A stretch of DNA of 64,000 bases from Azospirillum brasilense. GTDB lineage: Bacteria > Pseudomonadota > Alphaproteobacteria > Azospirillales > Azospirillaceae. Every line of letters begins with the position of its first letter. The stretch's first letter is position 1. The translations under genes were made by a program, and so were the position numbers. The notes beneath the pieces were generated by a model. The model did not search any database. It saw only the letters and a list, made by a program, of their open reading frames with translations, and was not told where the DNA came from. The DNA lies in contig NZ_CP012915.1 in assembly GCF_001315015.1 (NCBI RefSeq), forward strand, positions 1,288,501 through 1,352,500. Direction: 5' to 3'. This document shows positions 45,527-54,912 of the stretch, piece after piece.

Positions 45527-46171
45527 TCAGCACCGTGGCGGCTCGCCGGAAATCGGCGGTGCCAGCACGCAGGGCGTGTCGCCCCCACTCCGGGTAACGG
45601 CCGGCGTCGCCGTGGCGCCGGACAGAAGTTCGTCGATGCCGATCCCCTTCGCGATGGCGATGCCGGGCGCCATCATCAAAGGCACCCAGATCACCGCGGA
45701 CAGCAGGTTGGCGGTCTGGAAGCTGTGGTGCGGCATCGCCATCATCCCGGCGGTGATCGGCACCACCGGCCGCAGCGGCCCGAGGAAGCGGGCAAAGAAG
45801 ACGCTCTTGCCGCCATGGCGCAGGAAGAATCGGCTGCCCCGCTCCAGCAGTTCCGGCCGCTGACGGAACGGCCAGACAACCGGGACCCGATCGCCGAACA
45901 CCCGGCCGAGCCAATAGGACACGGCGTCGCCCAGCACCGCGCCCAGCGCGAGGGCGACGTAGACCTGCCAGAAGCCGAGGGCGCCGGAGGCGACCAGCGC
46001 GCCCGCCGTGGCGATCAACACCACACCCGGCACCACGAACCCCACGAAGGCCAGGGACTCCGCGAACGCGCACAGGAAGAAGATCACCTCCGCCCAGGAG
46101 GCGTTCGCTTCGATGAAGGCGCTCCAACGCTCCATGCCGTCGATCAGCACGTTCTTTGCGGCGTCGTTCAT
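45527..46171 (-). CDS. DedA family membrane protein
   Basis: This 214-residue protein has DedA/VTT domain features: ESLAFVGFVVPGVVLIATAGALVASG, GAVLGDAVSYWLGRVFG and the FFARFLGPLRPVVPITAGMMAM motif with the conserved F-x-R-F/x-G-x-x-R. About five hydrophobic segments are present. DedA proteins are proposed lipid scramblases or proton-linked transporters needed for envelope homeostasis. The C-terminal tail is longer than usual and hydrophilic. Confidence 0.9.
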   Translation of the reverse strand: MNDAAKNVLIDGMERWSAFIEANASWAEVIFFLCAFAESLAFVGFVVPGVVLIATAGALVASGALGFWQVYVALALGAVLGDAVSYWLGRVFGDRVPVVWPFRQRPELLERGSRFFLRHGGKSVFFARFLGPLRPVVPITAGMMAMPHHSFQTANLLSAVIWVPLMMAPGIAIAKGIGIDELLSGATATPAVTRSGGDTPCVLAPPISGEPPRC

Positions 46172-46270
46172 TCAAGTTCCCTGTGAGGCGGCTCGTTGGA
46201 GCGGACTGTGCCACAGATCGGCAGCGTCGTGCAGATCGGTGAAAATGCATCCCGCCTCGCCGCACAGGAA

Positions 46271-46972
46271 TCAGGGCACGGCCTGAAGCCACTCGGCCAG
46301 CATCCTTTGCCCGGCCTCGCGCAATTCCGGGCCGATCCGCGCCGCTTGACCGCGCAGCACGCGCGGGTCGATGCCAGCCCCGGCCAGTTCGGCGGCATGG
46401 CCCGTCAGCCATCGCTCGATGCCGGCGGCCACATCGACCTCCGGATGGAATTGCAGGGCCAGCGTGTGGCGGCCAACCGAAAACCCTTGGGTAGCGCAGA
46501 GCGGCGTCGACGCCAAGCCCTCCGCCCCGGCAGGGATGTGGAAGGCGTCCCCGTGCCAATGAAGCACCGGAACGCCCTCCAGATGGCGAAGCGGCCCGGC
46601 CCGTCCGGCATCGGTCAGCGTGAGCGGCCCGAAGCCGATTTCCTTGTGGCCCATGGGACGCACCGCCGCGCCGAGCGCCTTGGCAATCTGCTGCGCCCCG
46701 AGGCAGATGCCGAGCGTCGGGCGCCCCGCGGCCAGCCTTGCCGCCAGGAGCGAGGATTCCTCGGCGAGATACGGATAGGCGTCGCTTTCATAGACCCCGA
46801 CGGGACCGCCGAGGACGATCAGCAAATCCGGTTCCAGAGGATCGATCGTCGCGAAAGGCGCCGCGTCGAGATCGTGATAGTGGACGGAGTAGCCGGCATC
46901 CGACAGCACCGCGCCGAAGATGCCGAGGTCTTCAAAATGGACGTGCCGGATCGCCAGTGCCGTTTTGTGCAT
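46271..46972 (-). CDS. Class I glutamine amidotransferase-like protein
   Basis: This 233-residue protein resembles the GuaA-type amidotransferase domain used as a stand-alone enzyme. The nucleophile Cys is in GICLGAQQIAKALG, and the His-Glu pair is in LQFHPEVD. The LIVLGGPVGVYESDAYPYL segment supports the family. Relatives hydrolyse glutamine or gamma-glutamyl compounds; the acceptor is unknown. The ATG at 46972 was chosen as the family start. It sits downstream of the MocR regulator on the same strand with a 136-bp gap. Confidence 0.85.
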   Translation of the reverse strand: MHKTALAIRHVHFEDLGIFGAVLSDAGYSVHYHDLDAAPFATIDPLEPDLLIVLGGPVGVYESDAYPYLAEESSLLAARLAAGRPTLGICLGAQQIAKALGAAVRPMGHKEIGFGPLTLTDAGRAGPLRHLEGVPVLHWHGDAFHIPAGAEGLASTPLCATQGFSVGRHTLALQFHPEVDVAAGIERWLTGHAAELAGAGIDPRVLRGQAARIGPELREAGQRMLAEWLQAVP

Positions 46973-47108
46973 GGGTCGCCTCCCGCTCCCGCGCCGAGAA
47001 CGTCGTGGATTGATCGGCTCCCGGATACCAGACAAATGGCTCGCTGTACCCAGCCATTTTCCAGCAACGGCCCAGACCAATTCTCCTTGTTCCGGAGACC
47101 CGCCGAAT

Positions 47109-48599
47109 TTACGGCTTCGTCGCCGCGCGGAACGCCGTCTCCAGCCTCCTGACCGCGGTCTCGATTTCGAAAGGCGTGTAGGCCGCGAAGCCCATCAGGA
47201 AACCGGCCTTGCCGTCGCCGGCGGCGTGCAGCGCCGACAGGCCGAGCAGTTCGATCCCGGCCCGCCGCGCCGCGTCGACGGCGGTGCGCTCCGTAAGGTC
47301 GCCGGTCAGCAGGCAGGGCATCTGCAGGCCGCCGATGGGCACCTGCGGCTCGACGAAGTCCGACAGGTGTTTACGGACGAGACCCGCCAGCGCATCGAGG
47401 CGCTCGGCGTAGACGCCGCGCATCGTCCGGACATGCGCCCCGAAATGCCCACCCTCCATGAAGCGGGCCAGCGTGAGCTGCGCCATCGGCGCCGTGTGGC
47501 CGTCCAGCAGGGTGCGTGCCACCGTCATCGGCTTCACGAGCGACGGCGGCAGCACGGCGTAGCCGATCCGCAATCCGGGAAAGAGCGATTTGGTGAAGGT
47601 GCCGATGTAGATGGTGCGGCCATGCGGATCGAGCCCCTGCACGCAGGCCGTCGGCTTGCCCGCGTAGCGGAACTCGCTGTCATAGTCGTCCTCGATGATC
47701 CAGGCCTGATGCCGGGCCGCCCACTCGATCAGGGCCAGACGGCGGTCCAGCGCCAGCGTCGCGCCGGTCGGGAACTGGTGGGACGGCGTCAGGAACACCG
47801 CCTTCGCCCGCTGCGGCTCGGCCAGGATGTGATCGACGACGATGCCCTGCCGGTCGACGCGGACCGGAACGCAGTCCAGCCCCGCCGCCTCGAACGCCTT
47901 GCGCGCCCCGTAATAGGCTGGGTCCTCCAGGAAAATCCCGTCGCCGGGGTCGAACAGCAGGGTCGCGCAGAGCGACATCGCCTGTTGCGAACTGGTCAGC
48001 ACCAGAACGCGGTCGGCGGTGGCGCGCGCGCCGCGTTCCAGGTTCACATAGTCGGCGATGGCGCGGCGCAGCGGCTCGGTCCCCTGCGGGTCGCCGTGGA
48101 ACAGGCTTTGCGCGCCGACCTCCTTGCGCACCTGACGCTCCAGCCGTTCCCAGAGTGCAAGCGGAAAGGTCCGGGTTTCCGGAACGCCATGGGCGAAGGG
48201 CCGGGGCACCGGCATCTCGCGCACGCCGCCGCCCTCGAACACGGCAGCCCCGCGCCGGCTGAGCGCCGGCGTCGGGTCGCTCAGGAGCGTGTCGCGCCGG
48301 GACAGGCGGCGGCCGGGGGTGAACTCGGTGATTTCCGCGACGAAGCTGCCGCTGCCGACGCGCCGGTCGATGAAGCCTTCGGCGTGAAGCTGGGCGTAGG
48401 CCGCCTCGATCGTGTCGCGCGACACCCCCAGCGAAGCAGCGAGCGCGCGCGAGGCGGGCAGCGGCTTGCCCGGTCCAAGCGCGCCGTCGACGATCAATTG
48501 CCGGACGGCCCGCTGGATCCGCGCGTGGAGCGGCATCGCCGCATGGGCGGGGTTGGCGATCCACGCCTTCACGGACTCGAGCTGGGAATGCCGGAACAA
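47109..48599 (-). CDS. MocR/PdxR-family regulator (GntR winged helix plus aminotransferase domain)
   Basis: The protein of up to 496 residues has an N-terminal GntR winged helix at about 20-90 (GKPLPASRALAASLGVSRDTIEAAYAQL). A PLP-binding aminotransferase-like domain follows at about 125-490 (LTSSQQAMSL, EDDYDSEFRY, the presumed PLP lysine in YIGTFTKSLFPGLRIGY). MocR proteins sense PLP or amino compounds, and PdxR members control vitamin B6 genes; no pdx gene is nearby. The TTG start overlaps a direct-repeat site, so a GTG at 48572 or ATG at 48536 may be the true start. It is divergent from benE. Confidence 0.9.
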   Translation of the reverse strand: MFRHSQLESVKAWIANPAHAAMPLHARIQRAVRQLIVDGALGPGKPLPASRALAASLGVSRDTIEAAYAQLHAEGFIDRRVGSGSFVAEITEFTPGRRLSRRDTLLSDPTPALSRRGAAVFEGGGVREMPVPRPFAHGVPETRTFPLALWERLERQVRKEVGAQSLFHGDPQGTEPLRRAIADYVNLERGARATADRVLVLTSSQQAMSLCATLLFDPGDGIFLEDPAYYGARKAFEAAGLDCVPVRVDRQGIVVDHILAEPQRAKAVFLTPSHQFPTGATLALDRRLALIEWAARHQAWIIEDDYDSEFRYAGKPTACVQGLDPHGRTIYIGTFTKSLFPGLRIGYAVLPPSLVKPMTVARTLLDGHTAPMAQLTLARFMEGGHFGAHVRTMRGVYAERLDALAGLVRKHLSDFVEPQVPIGGLQMPCLLTGDLTERTAVDAARRAGIELLGLSALHAAGDGKAGFLMGFAAYTPFEIETAVRRLETAFRAATKP

Positions 48600-48652
48600 T
48601 TGGTCTGGCCTTCTTCGATAAAGCGGATGGGCACATCAGGCCATTGGTCAGG
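48599..48652. promoter_or_regulatory. Direct repeats between the MocR gene and benE
   Basis: ATTGGTCTGG (48599-48608) and ATTGGTCAGG (48643-48652) match at 9 of 10 positions and are 44 bp apart, about four helical turns. MocR regulators characteristically bind spaced direct repeats, so this may be the operator of the divergent regulator. Confidence 0.5.
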
Positions 48653-48712
48653 TAGTTGTCAAGGCCGCTCATCGCCCTTGCGGCTCGAACCGTCCGGAGG
48701 TTTCGCGCAACC

Positions 48713-49951
48713 ATGCCACCCAATTCCGCCCCCATCCGCCTCAACGATCTCACCCACCCCGTCGTGGCGGGCCTGATCTCCGTCATCGTCAATTACGGCG
48801 GCACCTTCATCCTGGTCTTCCAGGCGGCGAAGGTCGCGGGCCTCAGCCCCGACCTCACCGCCTCCTGGGTCTGGTCGGTTTCCATCGGCGTCGGGTTGAC
48901 CGGGCTGTTCCTGAGCTGGCGCCATCGCGAGCCGATCATCACCGCCTGGTCCACCCCGGCCGCGGCGTTCCTCGTCACCGCGCTGGCGACGACACCCTAC
49001 GCCGAGGCGGTCGGTGCCTACATGATCTCGGCGGCGGCCTTCGTCGCGCTCGGCCTGTCGGGCTGCTTCGAGAAGGTCATCCGGCTGATCCCGCCCGGCA
49101 TCGCCTCCGGCCTTCTCGCCGGCATCCTGCTCCCCTTCGGCATCGGGGCCTTCGGCGGGGCCAGCGTCGATCCGCTGCTGGTCGGGCTGCTGATCGTCGC
49201 CTATGTCGCGCTGAAGCGGTTCTCCGCCCGCTACGCCGTGGTCGGCATCCTCGTCCTCGGGCTGGCCTTCCTGCTGACGCAGGGCCGCGTCGATCTGTCG
49301 GGGCTGTCGCTGGAGTTCGCCGCACCGGTCTTCACCGCGCCGGCCTTCTCGCTGAACGCGCTGCTGTCGGTCGCTCTGCCGCTGTTCCTGATCACGCTGT
49401 CCGGCCAATACATGCCGGGAATGCTGGTCCTGCGGAACGACGGCTTCACGACGAGCGCCAACCCCATCGTGACGGTGACCGGCCTCGGCTCGCTGCTCAT
49501 GGCCCCGTTCGGCTCCCACGCCTTCAACATCGCCGCCATCACCGCCGCCATCGCGACCGGCAAGGAGGCGCACGAGGACCCGTCCAAGCGCTGGATCGCC
49601 GGGATCGCCGCGGGCGTCTTCTACGTGCTCGTCGGGGTGTTCGGGGTGACGCTGGCCGCCGTCTTCATGGCGTTTCCCGCGACCTTCATCACCGCGCTCG
49701 CCGGTCTGGCGCTGCTCGGCACCATCGGCGGCAGCCTGGCCGGGGCGATGGCCGACCCGGCGTCCCGCGAGGCGGCGCTCATCACCTTCCTGGCGTCCGC
49801 CGCGAACATCAAGCTGCTCGGCATCGGCGGGGCCTTCTGGGGTCTGCTGATCGGCCTCGTCGCCCACCTCGTCCTCAACGGGCGCCTGCGCCTGCCCCGC
49901 CGCAGCCTGGCGGTCAGAAAAGAGGCGGTGACCGAGGGGGCGACCCCGTAG
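48713..49951 (+). CDS. BenE-family benzoate/H+ symporter-like protein
   Basis: This 412-residue membrane protein is predicted to have about 12 transmembrane helices and matches the BenE family (PVVAGLISVIVNYGGTFILVFQAA, TAWSTPAAAFLVTALA, YMPGMLVLRNDGF, APFGSHAFNIAAITAAI, GVFYVLVGVF). The ATG at 48713, preceded by GGAGG, matches the family start better than the one at 48656. There are no benzoate degradation genes nearby, so the physiological substrate is uncertain. It is probably controlled by the adjacent MocR regulator. Confidence 0.9.
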   Translation: MPPNSAPIRLNDLTHPVVAGLISVIVNYGGTFILVFQAAKVAGLSPDLTASWVWSVSIGVGLTGLFLSWRHREPIITAWSTPAAAFLVTALATTPYAEAVGAYMISAAAFVALGLSGCFEKVIRLIPPGIASGLLAGILLPFGIGAFGGASVDPLLVGLLIVAYVALKRFSARYAVVGILVLGLAFLLTQGRVDLSGLSLEFAAPVFTAPAFSLNALLSVALPLFLITLSGQYMPGMLVLRNDGFTTSANPIVTVTGLGSLLMAPFGSHAFNIAAITAAIATGKEAHEDPSKRWIAGIAAGVFYVLVGVFGVTLAAVFMAFPATFITALAGLALLGTIGGSLAGAMADPASREAALITFLASAANIKLLGIGGAFWGLLIGLVAHLVLNGRLRLPRRSLAVRKEAVTEGATP

Positions 49952-49977
49952 TCACCCCATCGGCTATCCCCGGGCGG

Positions 49978-50922
49978 CTATCCCCGGGACGACCGCTCGA
50001 TCCCGGGGATGGTCGCGACCGTCTCCGCCAGGAACTCCACCAGAAGCCGGACCCGCGCGATGCCGGCCCGTTCCGGCACGATCAGCAGGTTGAGCGGCAC
50101 GGCGGGCGGCGCGTGGTCCGGCAGGAGAACCTCCAGGCGGCCGTCGGCGAGCAGGTCGTCCACCAGCCAGACATGGGCCGGGCCAATGCCGCGCCCGGCG
50201 AGATAGGCCTCGCGCGCGGCCAGCCCGTGATCGACCCGCAGCCGTCCCCCCAGGGACACGGCGTGGAGGGCGCCGTCCGGTCCTTCGAGCGTCAGCCGGT
50301 CGCTCCCCGCGATGTTCGACATGCGCACGCCGTCGAACCGCGCGAGGTCGGCCGGCGCCGCCGGCCGGCCGTGCCGCTCCAGACAGGCCGGCGCCCCGAC
50401 GAGCACACGCCGGCTCAGCCCGAGTGCCCGCCGCTTCAGGGAGCTGTCGGTGAGCGGGCCAAGGCGGATGGCGATGTCCACGCCGTCACGCACGAGGTCG
50501 ATGCGCTCGTCGGTCAGGCCGAGATCGACGGCGATGTCCGGATGGCGGTCCTGGAAGGCGAAGATCAGCCGGCTGATGTGCCGGACGCCGAGCGCCGCCG
50601 TGCAGGACACGCGCACCGTCCCGGCCGAGGCGCGGCCGGTGTCGCGCGCCTCGTCGCCCGCCTGTTCGACGAGGCGCAGGATCTGGACGGCGTTGGCGTG
50701 GTAGCGCTCGCCCTCCGCGGTCAGGACGACGCGCCGGGTGGTGCGGCTGAACAGAGCGACGCCCAGCGCCTCCTCCAGCTCGCGGATGTGGCGGGTGACG
50801 CTGGATTGCCCGATGGCCATCTCGCGCGCCACCGCCGACAAGCTTCCCCGTTCGGCAACGCGGACGAAGGTCCGCATGCGGTCCAGCGTGACGTTGGCGG
50901 GTAGGGCGCTCGATTGATCCAT
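49978..50922 (-). CDS. LysR-family transcriptional regulator
   Basis: This 314-residue protein has a LysR helix-turn-helix at about 10-68 (MRTFVRVAERGSLSAVAREMAIGQSSVTRHIRELEEALG) and an effector domain of the type found in regulators of small oxidoreductases (RVSCTAALGVRHISRLIFAF). It is divergent from the quinone reductase gene across 96 bp, the classic arrangement for a LysR regulator and its target. The inducer is unknown. Confidence 0.92.
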   Translation of the reverse strand: MDQSSALPANVTLDRMRTFVRVAERGSLSAVAREMAIGQSSVTRHIRELEEALGVALFSRTTRRVVLTAEGERYHANAVQILRLVEQAGDEARDTGRASAGTVRVSCTAALGVRHISRLIFAFQDRHPDIAVDLGLTDERIDLVRDGVDIAIRLGPLTDSSLKRRALGLSRRVLVGAPACLERHGRPAAPADLARFDGVRMSNIAGSDRLTLEGPDGALHAVSLGGRLRVDHGLAAREAYLAGRGIGPAHVWLVDDLLADGRLEVLLPDHAPPAVPLNLLIVPERAGIARVRLLVEFLAETVATIPGIERSSRG

Positions 50923-51018
50923 TTTACAGCAGAGTTCTATCCATTCATCCCGTCTACCGGATCAATCTCCACCCGCATAGCGTGAGGCGCAAGCGTTTCA
51001 AGCAAACAGGTGCCTGTG

Positions 51019-51801
51019 ATGAACGTGCTGATCGTCTTTGCCCACCCCGACCCCCGCTCCCTCAACGCCGCCCTGCGCGATACCGCCGTTGCGGAACTGG
51101 AGGCGCAGGGCCACGCGGTGCGGGTCTCCGACCTCTACGCCATGAACTGGAAGGCCGCGGTGGACCATGCCGACTTCCCCAGCCTCGGCGAGGGGGAGCG
51201 CCTGAAGGTGGCCGCCGCCTCCGGCGCCGCCTTCGCCGCCGACGCGCTGACCGACGATGTGAAGGCCGAGCAGGAGAAGCTGCTGTGGGCCGACGCGCTG
51301 ATCCTGCAATTCCCACTCTGGTGGTTCACCATGCCGGCGATCCTCAAGGGCTGGGTCGACCGCGTCTACGCCTACGGCCTCGCCTACGGCGTCGGCGAGC
51401 ACAGCGACCGCCGCTGGGGGGACCGCTACGGCGAGGGTCGCTTCGCCGGCAAGCGCGCCATGCTCGTTGTGACGACGGGCGGCTGGGCCGAGCATTACGC
51501 GCCGCGCGGCATCAACGGCCCGATCGAAGACCTGCTGTTCCCGATCAACCACGGCATCCTGCATTACCCCGGCTACGACGTGCTGCCGCCCTTCGTCGCC
51601 TACCGGGTGGACCGCTTCGACGAGACCGGCTTCGCGCAGGCGGCGGAGGGCTTGCGGGAGCGGATGCGGACGCTGGAGACGACGGCGCCGATTCCCTTCC
51701 GCCGCCAGAACGGCGGCGACTATGCGATCCCCAGCCTCGAACTCCGCCCGGAGTTGGAAGCCCCTGGCGCGTCGGGCTTCGCCCTCCACCGCACCGCCTG
51801 A
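51019..51801 (+). CDS. NAD(P)H dehydrogenase (quinone) / flavodoxin-fold reductase
   Basis: This protein of about 260 residues belongs to the NQO1/KefF-like flavodoxin fold: VLIVFAHPDPRSLNAAL for FMN phosphate binding, ILQFPLWWFTMPAILKGWVDRV and VTTGGWAEHY for the isoalloxazine region. The family reduces quinones or nitro and azo compounds by two-electron transfer. A GTG at 51010 is an alternative start three codons upstream. It is probably regulated by the divergent LysR protein. Confidence 0.9.
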   Translation: MNVLIVFAHPDPRSLNAALRDTAVAELEAQGHAVRVSDLYAMNWKAAVDHADFPSLGEGERLKVAAASGAAFAADALTDDVKAEQEKLLWADALILQFPLWWFTMPAILKGWVDRVYAYGLAYGVGEHSDRRWGDRYGEGRFAGKRAMLVVTTGGWAEHYAPRGINGPIEDLLFPINHGILHYPGYDVLPPFVAYRVDRFDETGFAQAAEGLRERMRTLETTAPIPFRRQNGGDYAIPSLELRPELEAPGASGFALHRTA

Positions 51802-51806
51802 GAGCG

Positions 51807-52259
51807 CTACAGCCGGATCAGGACGACGCCGAGGATCAGGGAGGCGGCGCCGGCCAGGCGGGTTGGGCTGATCGGCTGCTGCGGCAGGCCGAGCAGACCG
51901 ATATGGTCGAAGGCGAGCGAGCCGAGCATCTGGCCGACCACGATCAGCGCCAGCACCGTAGCCGCACCGAGGCGGGGCACCATCAGGATGGCGGTCCCGA
52001 TGAACAGCGCGCCGAACAGCCCGCCGGTCCAGGTCACCCACGACCCCACCCCGCTCACCGCTTCGGCGAGGCGGGGGCCCGGCGCGAGGAGTGCCACCGC
52101 CAGCATCGCCAGCATGCCGACGACGTAGCTGACGAAGCCCGCCCACCAGGGCGAGCCGAGGTCGGCCCTGAGGTTGGCGTTGAGGACCTGCTGCAACGCA
52201 ACGCTGACCCCGGCGCCGACCACCAGGAGGTACGAGACGGCGGACACTGCGATGGACAT
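51807..52259 (-). CDS. YdcZ/DUF606 family inner-membrane transporter
   Basis: This 150-residue protein has five hydrophobic helices and the DUF606 layout: VSVALQQVLNANLRADLGSPWWAGFVSYVVG and GQMLGSLAFDHIGLLG near the end. It belongs to the drug/metabolite transporter superfamily; the substrate is unknown. It is convergent with the quinone reductase gene, with stops 5 bp apart, and 79 bp downstream of the AraC gene on the same strand, so it may be its target. Confidence 0.88.
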   Translation of the reverse strand: MSIAVSAVSYLLVVGAGVSVALQQVLNANLRADLGSPWWAGFVSYVVGMLAMLAVALLAPGPRLAEAVSGVGSWVTWTGGLFGALFIGTAILMVPRLGAATVLALIVVGQMLGSLAFDHIGLLGLPQQPISPTRLAGAASLILGVVLIRL

Positions 52260-52338
52260 GCCATGCTCCCAAGATTGGCTGTGGGTGAATGCCGGATGGG
52301 TAGCAGGCGGAGCGGCGGCGGTCTGGTACGGATGTGAC

Positions 52339-53031
52339 CTATCCGGCCCGGTAGCGGCCCGGAGTCACGCCGAAAGCACGGCGGAAGCAGCGCCCCAGAT
52401 GGCTCTGGTCGGTGAATCCGGTGTCCGCCGCGACCGCGGCGATGGGCTCCCCGGCGCGGAGCAGCAACCGCGCCTCGTTCAGACGTTCCTGAAGCGCGAA
52501 GGCGTGCGGCGGCACGCCGTGGTGCTTGCGGAACCGGCGGGAATACCCCTCGCGGCTCATCCCGGCGCGGCGGGCCGCCTCGCCGACGCTGTCCCACGCC
52601 TCGCCCCCCGTGAACGCGGATGCGGGCTCCACCCCGGTCCCGAGGGAATGGCGATGCTCCTCGGCGATCCGCGTCAGGTCGGGCCAACCCAGCCCGCCCG
52701 TCCGCCGCCAGTGCCGGGCCAGCCCAGCGATCGCCTCTGGCGCGGCGTACAGGCCGGGCGGCGTGTAGAGGTTGATGCAGACGACCTCGTCCGCCCCGCA
52801 CAGCGAGCGGTGCGGCGTTCCCGTCGGGATGTGCACCCCCTCGCCGGGACCGGCCTCGCACAACTCCCCTTCGATGACGAAGCGCCGCCGCCCGGCAAGA
52901 ACGAAGGTCAGCTGATCCTCGCGATGGAAATGCACCGGCAAGGCCACGTCGAGCCCGCGTACCGTCCCCAGCTCGACGATGCCGCTTCCGTTGGGGCGCC
53001 AATAGTCCCAAACCTGCGGCGGACGTTCCAT
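52339..53031 (-). CDS. AraC-family transcriptional regulator
   Basis: This 230-residue protein has an N-terminal cupin sensor domain (about 10-95, HFHREDQLTFVLAGRR and VHIPTGTPH) and a C-terminal AraC double helix-turn-helix (about 135-230, EAARRAGMSREGYSRRFRKH and AAVAADTGFTDQSHLGRCFRR). The ATG at 53031 was chosen for its GGGGAGA ribosome-binding site; ATGs at 53049 and 53136 are possible. The neighbouring YdcZ transporter is a candidate target. Confidence 0.9.
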   Translation of the reverse strand: MERPPQVWDYWRPNGSGIVELGTVRGLDVALPVHFHREDQLTFVLAGRRRFVIEGELCEAGPGEGVHIPTGTPHRSLCGADEVVCINLYTPPGLYAAPEAIAGLARHWRRTGGLGWPDLTRIAEEHRHSLGTGVEPASAFTGGEAWDSVGEAARRAGMSREGYSRRFRKHHGVPPHAFALQERLNEARLLLRAGEPIAAVAADTGFTDQSHLGRCFRRAFGVTPGRYRAG

Positions 53032-53171
53032 GACGGCGATTCTCCCCATCACACGGTTTTCGGATTGCGATTTTCGCATGGCGCCGATCTGGACTCCATC
53101 GCACCGCACATCCTGTGGCATAAGAGCCCCCGCCACGCCATGGGAACAACGCCGCAGGAACGCAGCCGCAC

Positions 53172-54791
53172 ATGATCCGCTTCGACAACATCAGCAAGCA
53201 GAATGGTCACCGAATCCTCTTCCTCGAAGCATCGGCGGCGTTGAACCGGGGCGAAAAGATCGGGCTGGTCGGTCCCAACGGGGCCGGCAAGACGACGCTG
53301 TTCCGCATGATCACCGGCGAGGATTTGCCGGACACCGGACAGGTGGCGATCGAGAAGCAGGCGACCATCGGTTACTTCAACCAGGACGTCGGCGAGATGT
53401 CCGGCCGCTCCGCCGTCGCCGAGGTGATGGACGGCGCCGGCCCGGTCAGCACCGTCGCCGCGGAACTGGCCGAGCTGGAAGCCGCCATGGCCGACCCCGA
53501 CCGCGCCGACGAGATGGACGCCATCATCGAGCGCTACGGCGAGGTCCAGGCCCGCTTCGACGAGCTGGGCGGCTACGAGCTGGAGGGCAAGGCGCGCGAG
53601 GTGCTGGCCGGCCTCAGCTTCAGCCAGGAAATGATGGACATGGACGTCGGCATGCTGTCCGGCGGCTGGAAGATGCGCGTGGCGCTGGCCCGCATCCTGC
53701 TGATGCGCCCCGAGGTCATGCTGCTCGACGAACCGAGCAACCATCTGGACATCGAAAGCCTGATCTGGCTGGAAGGCTTCCTCAAGGGCTTCGAGGGCGC
53801 CCTGCTGATGACCTCGCACGACCGCGAGTTCATGAACCGCATCGTCAACAAGATCATCGAGATCGACAGCGGGTCGCTGACCAGCTACTCCGGCGACTAC
53901 GGCTTCTACGAGCGCCAGCGGGCGCTGCGCGAGAAGCAGCAGGAGGCGCAGTTCGAGCGCCAGCAGGCCATGCTGGCCAAGGAGCTGAAGTTCATCGAGC
54001 GCTTCAAGGCCCGCGCCTCGCACGCCAGCCAGGTCCAGAGCCGGGTGAAGAAGCTCGACAAGATCGAGCGCTTCGAGCCGCCGAAGCGCCGCCAGATCGT
54101 GACCTTCGACTTCCCGCCGGCTCCGCGCTCCGGCGACGACGTCGCGGTGCTGAAGAACGTGCACAAGGGCTACGGCAGCCGGACCATCTACGAGGGGCTG
54201 GACCTGACGATCCGCCGCAAGGAGCGCTGGTGCGTCATGGGCGTCAACGGCGCCGGAAAATCGACGCTGCTGAAGCTGGTGGCCGGCGCGACCGAGCCGG
54301 ACAGCGGCACCGTCGCGGTCGGCGGCAGCGTGCGCATGGGCTATTTCTCCCAGCACGCCATGGACCTGCTGGACGGCGACAAGACCATCTTCGAATCGCT
54401 GGAGACCTCCTTCCCGCAGGCGAGCCAGGGAGCGTTGCGCGCGCTCGCCGGCTGCTTCGGCTTCTCCGGCGACGATGTCGAGAAGAAGTGCCGCGTGCTG
54501 TCCGGCGGCGAGAAGGCCCGGCTGGTCATGGCGATCATGCTGTTCAACCCGCCCAACTTCCTGGTGCTGGACGAACCGACCAACCACCTCGACCTCGACA
54601 CCAAGCAGATGCTGATTTCGGCGCTGGGCGCGTACGAGGGCACCATGCTGTTCGTCTCGCACGACCGCCATTTCCTGGCCGCCCTGTCGAACCGGGTGCT
54701 GGAGCTGACGCCGGAGGGCATCCACCAGTACGGCGGCGGCTACACCGAGTATGTGGCGAGCACCGGGCAGGAAGCGCCGGGCATCCACTGA
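53172..54791 (+). CDS. ABC-F family ribosome-associated ATPase
   Basis: This 539-residue soluble protein has two ABC domains and no membrane segment. The first has Walker A GPNGAGKTT, signature LSGGWKMRVALAR and LLDEPSNHLD. The second has GVNGAGKST, LSGGEKARL and LDEPTNHLD. An interdomain linker at about 240-300 (rich in Gln, Arg and Lys; REKQQEAQFERQQAML) is the P-site tRNA interaction motif region. The length and motifs fit housekeeping ABC-F proteins such as YbiT/YheS rather than a dedicated resistance factor. Confidence 0.92.
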   Translation: MIRFDNISKQNGHRILFLEASAALNRGEKIGLVGPNGAGKTTLFRMITGEDLPDTGQVAIEKQATIGYFNQDVGEMSGRSAVAEVMDGAGPVSTVAAELAELEAAMADPDRADEMDAIIERYGEVQARFDELGGYELEGKAREVLAGLSFSQEMMDMDVGMLSGGWKMRVALARILLMRPEVMLLDEPSNHLDIESLIWLEGFLKGFEGALLMTSHDREFMNRIVNKIIEIDSGSLTSYSGDYGFYERQRALREKQQEAQFERQQAMLAKELKFIERFKARASHASQVQSRVKKLDKIERFEPPKRRQIVTFDFPPAPRSGDDVAVLKNVHKGYGSRTIYEGLDLTIRRKERWCVMGVNGAGKSTLLKLVAGATEPDSGTVAVGGSVRMGYFSQHAMDLLDGDKTIFESLETSFPQASQGALRALAGCFGFSGDDVEKKCRVLSGGEKARLVMAIMLFNPPNFLVLDEPTNHLDLDTKQMLISALGAYEGTMLFVSHDRHFLAALSNRVLELTPEGIHQYGGGYTEYVASTGQEAPGIH

Positions 54792-54912
54792 CGCCGGCCG
54801 GTCTAAGCGGGGATGCGTGCGCCGCAACAAGCGGCTTGCGCGGGCCGCCCCCTCCATGGAAACTCGTGCCCGTGTCGTTCGGGCTGGGTTGCGCAACCAT
54901 GGAGATTTTGGA

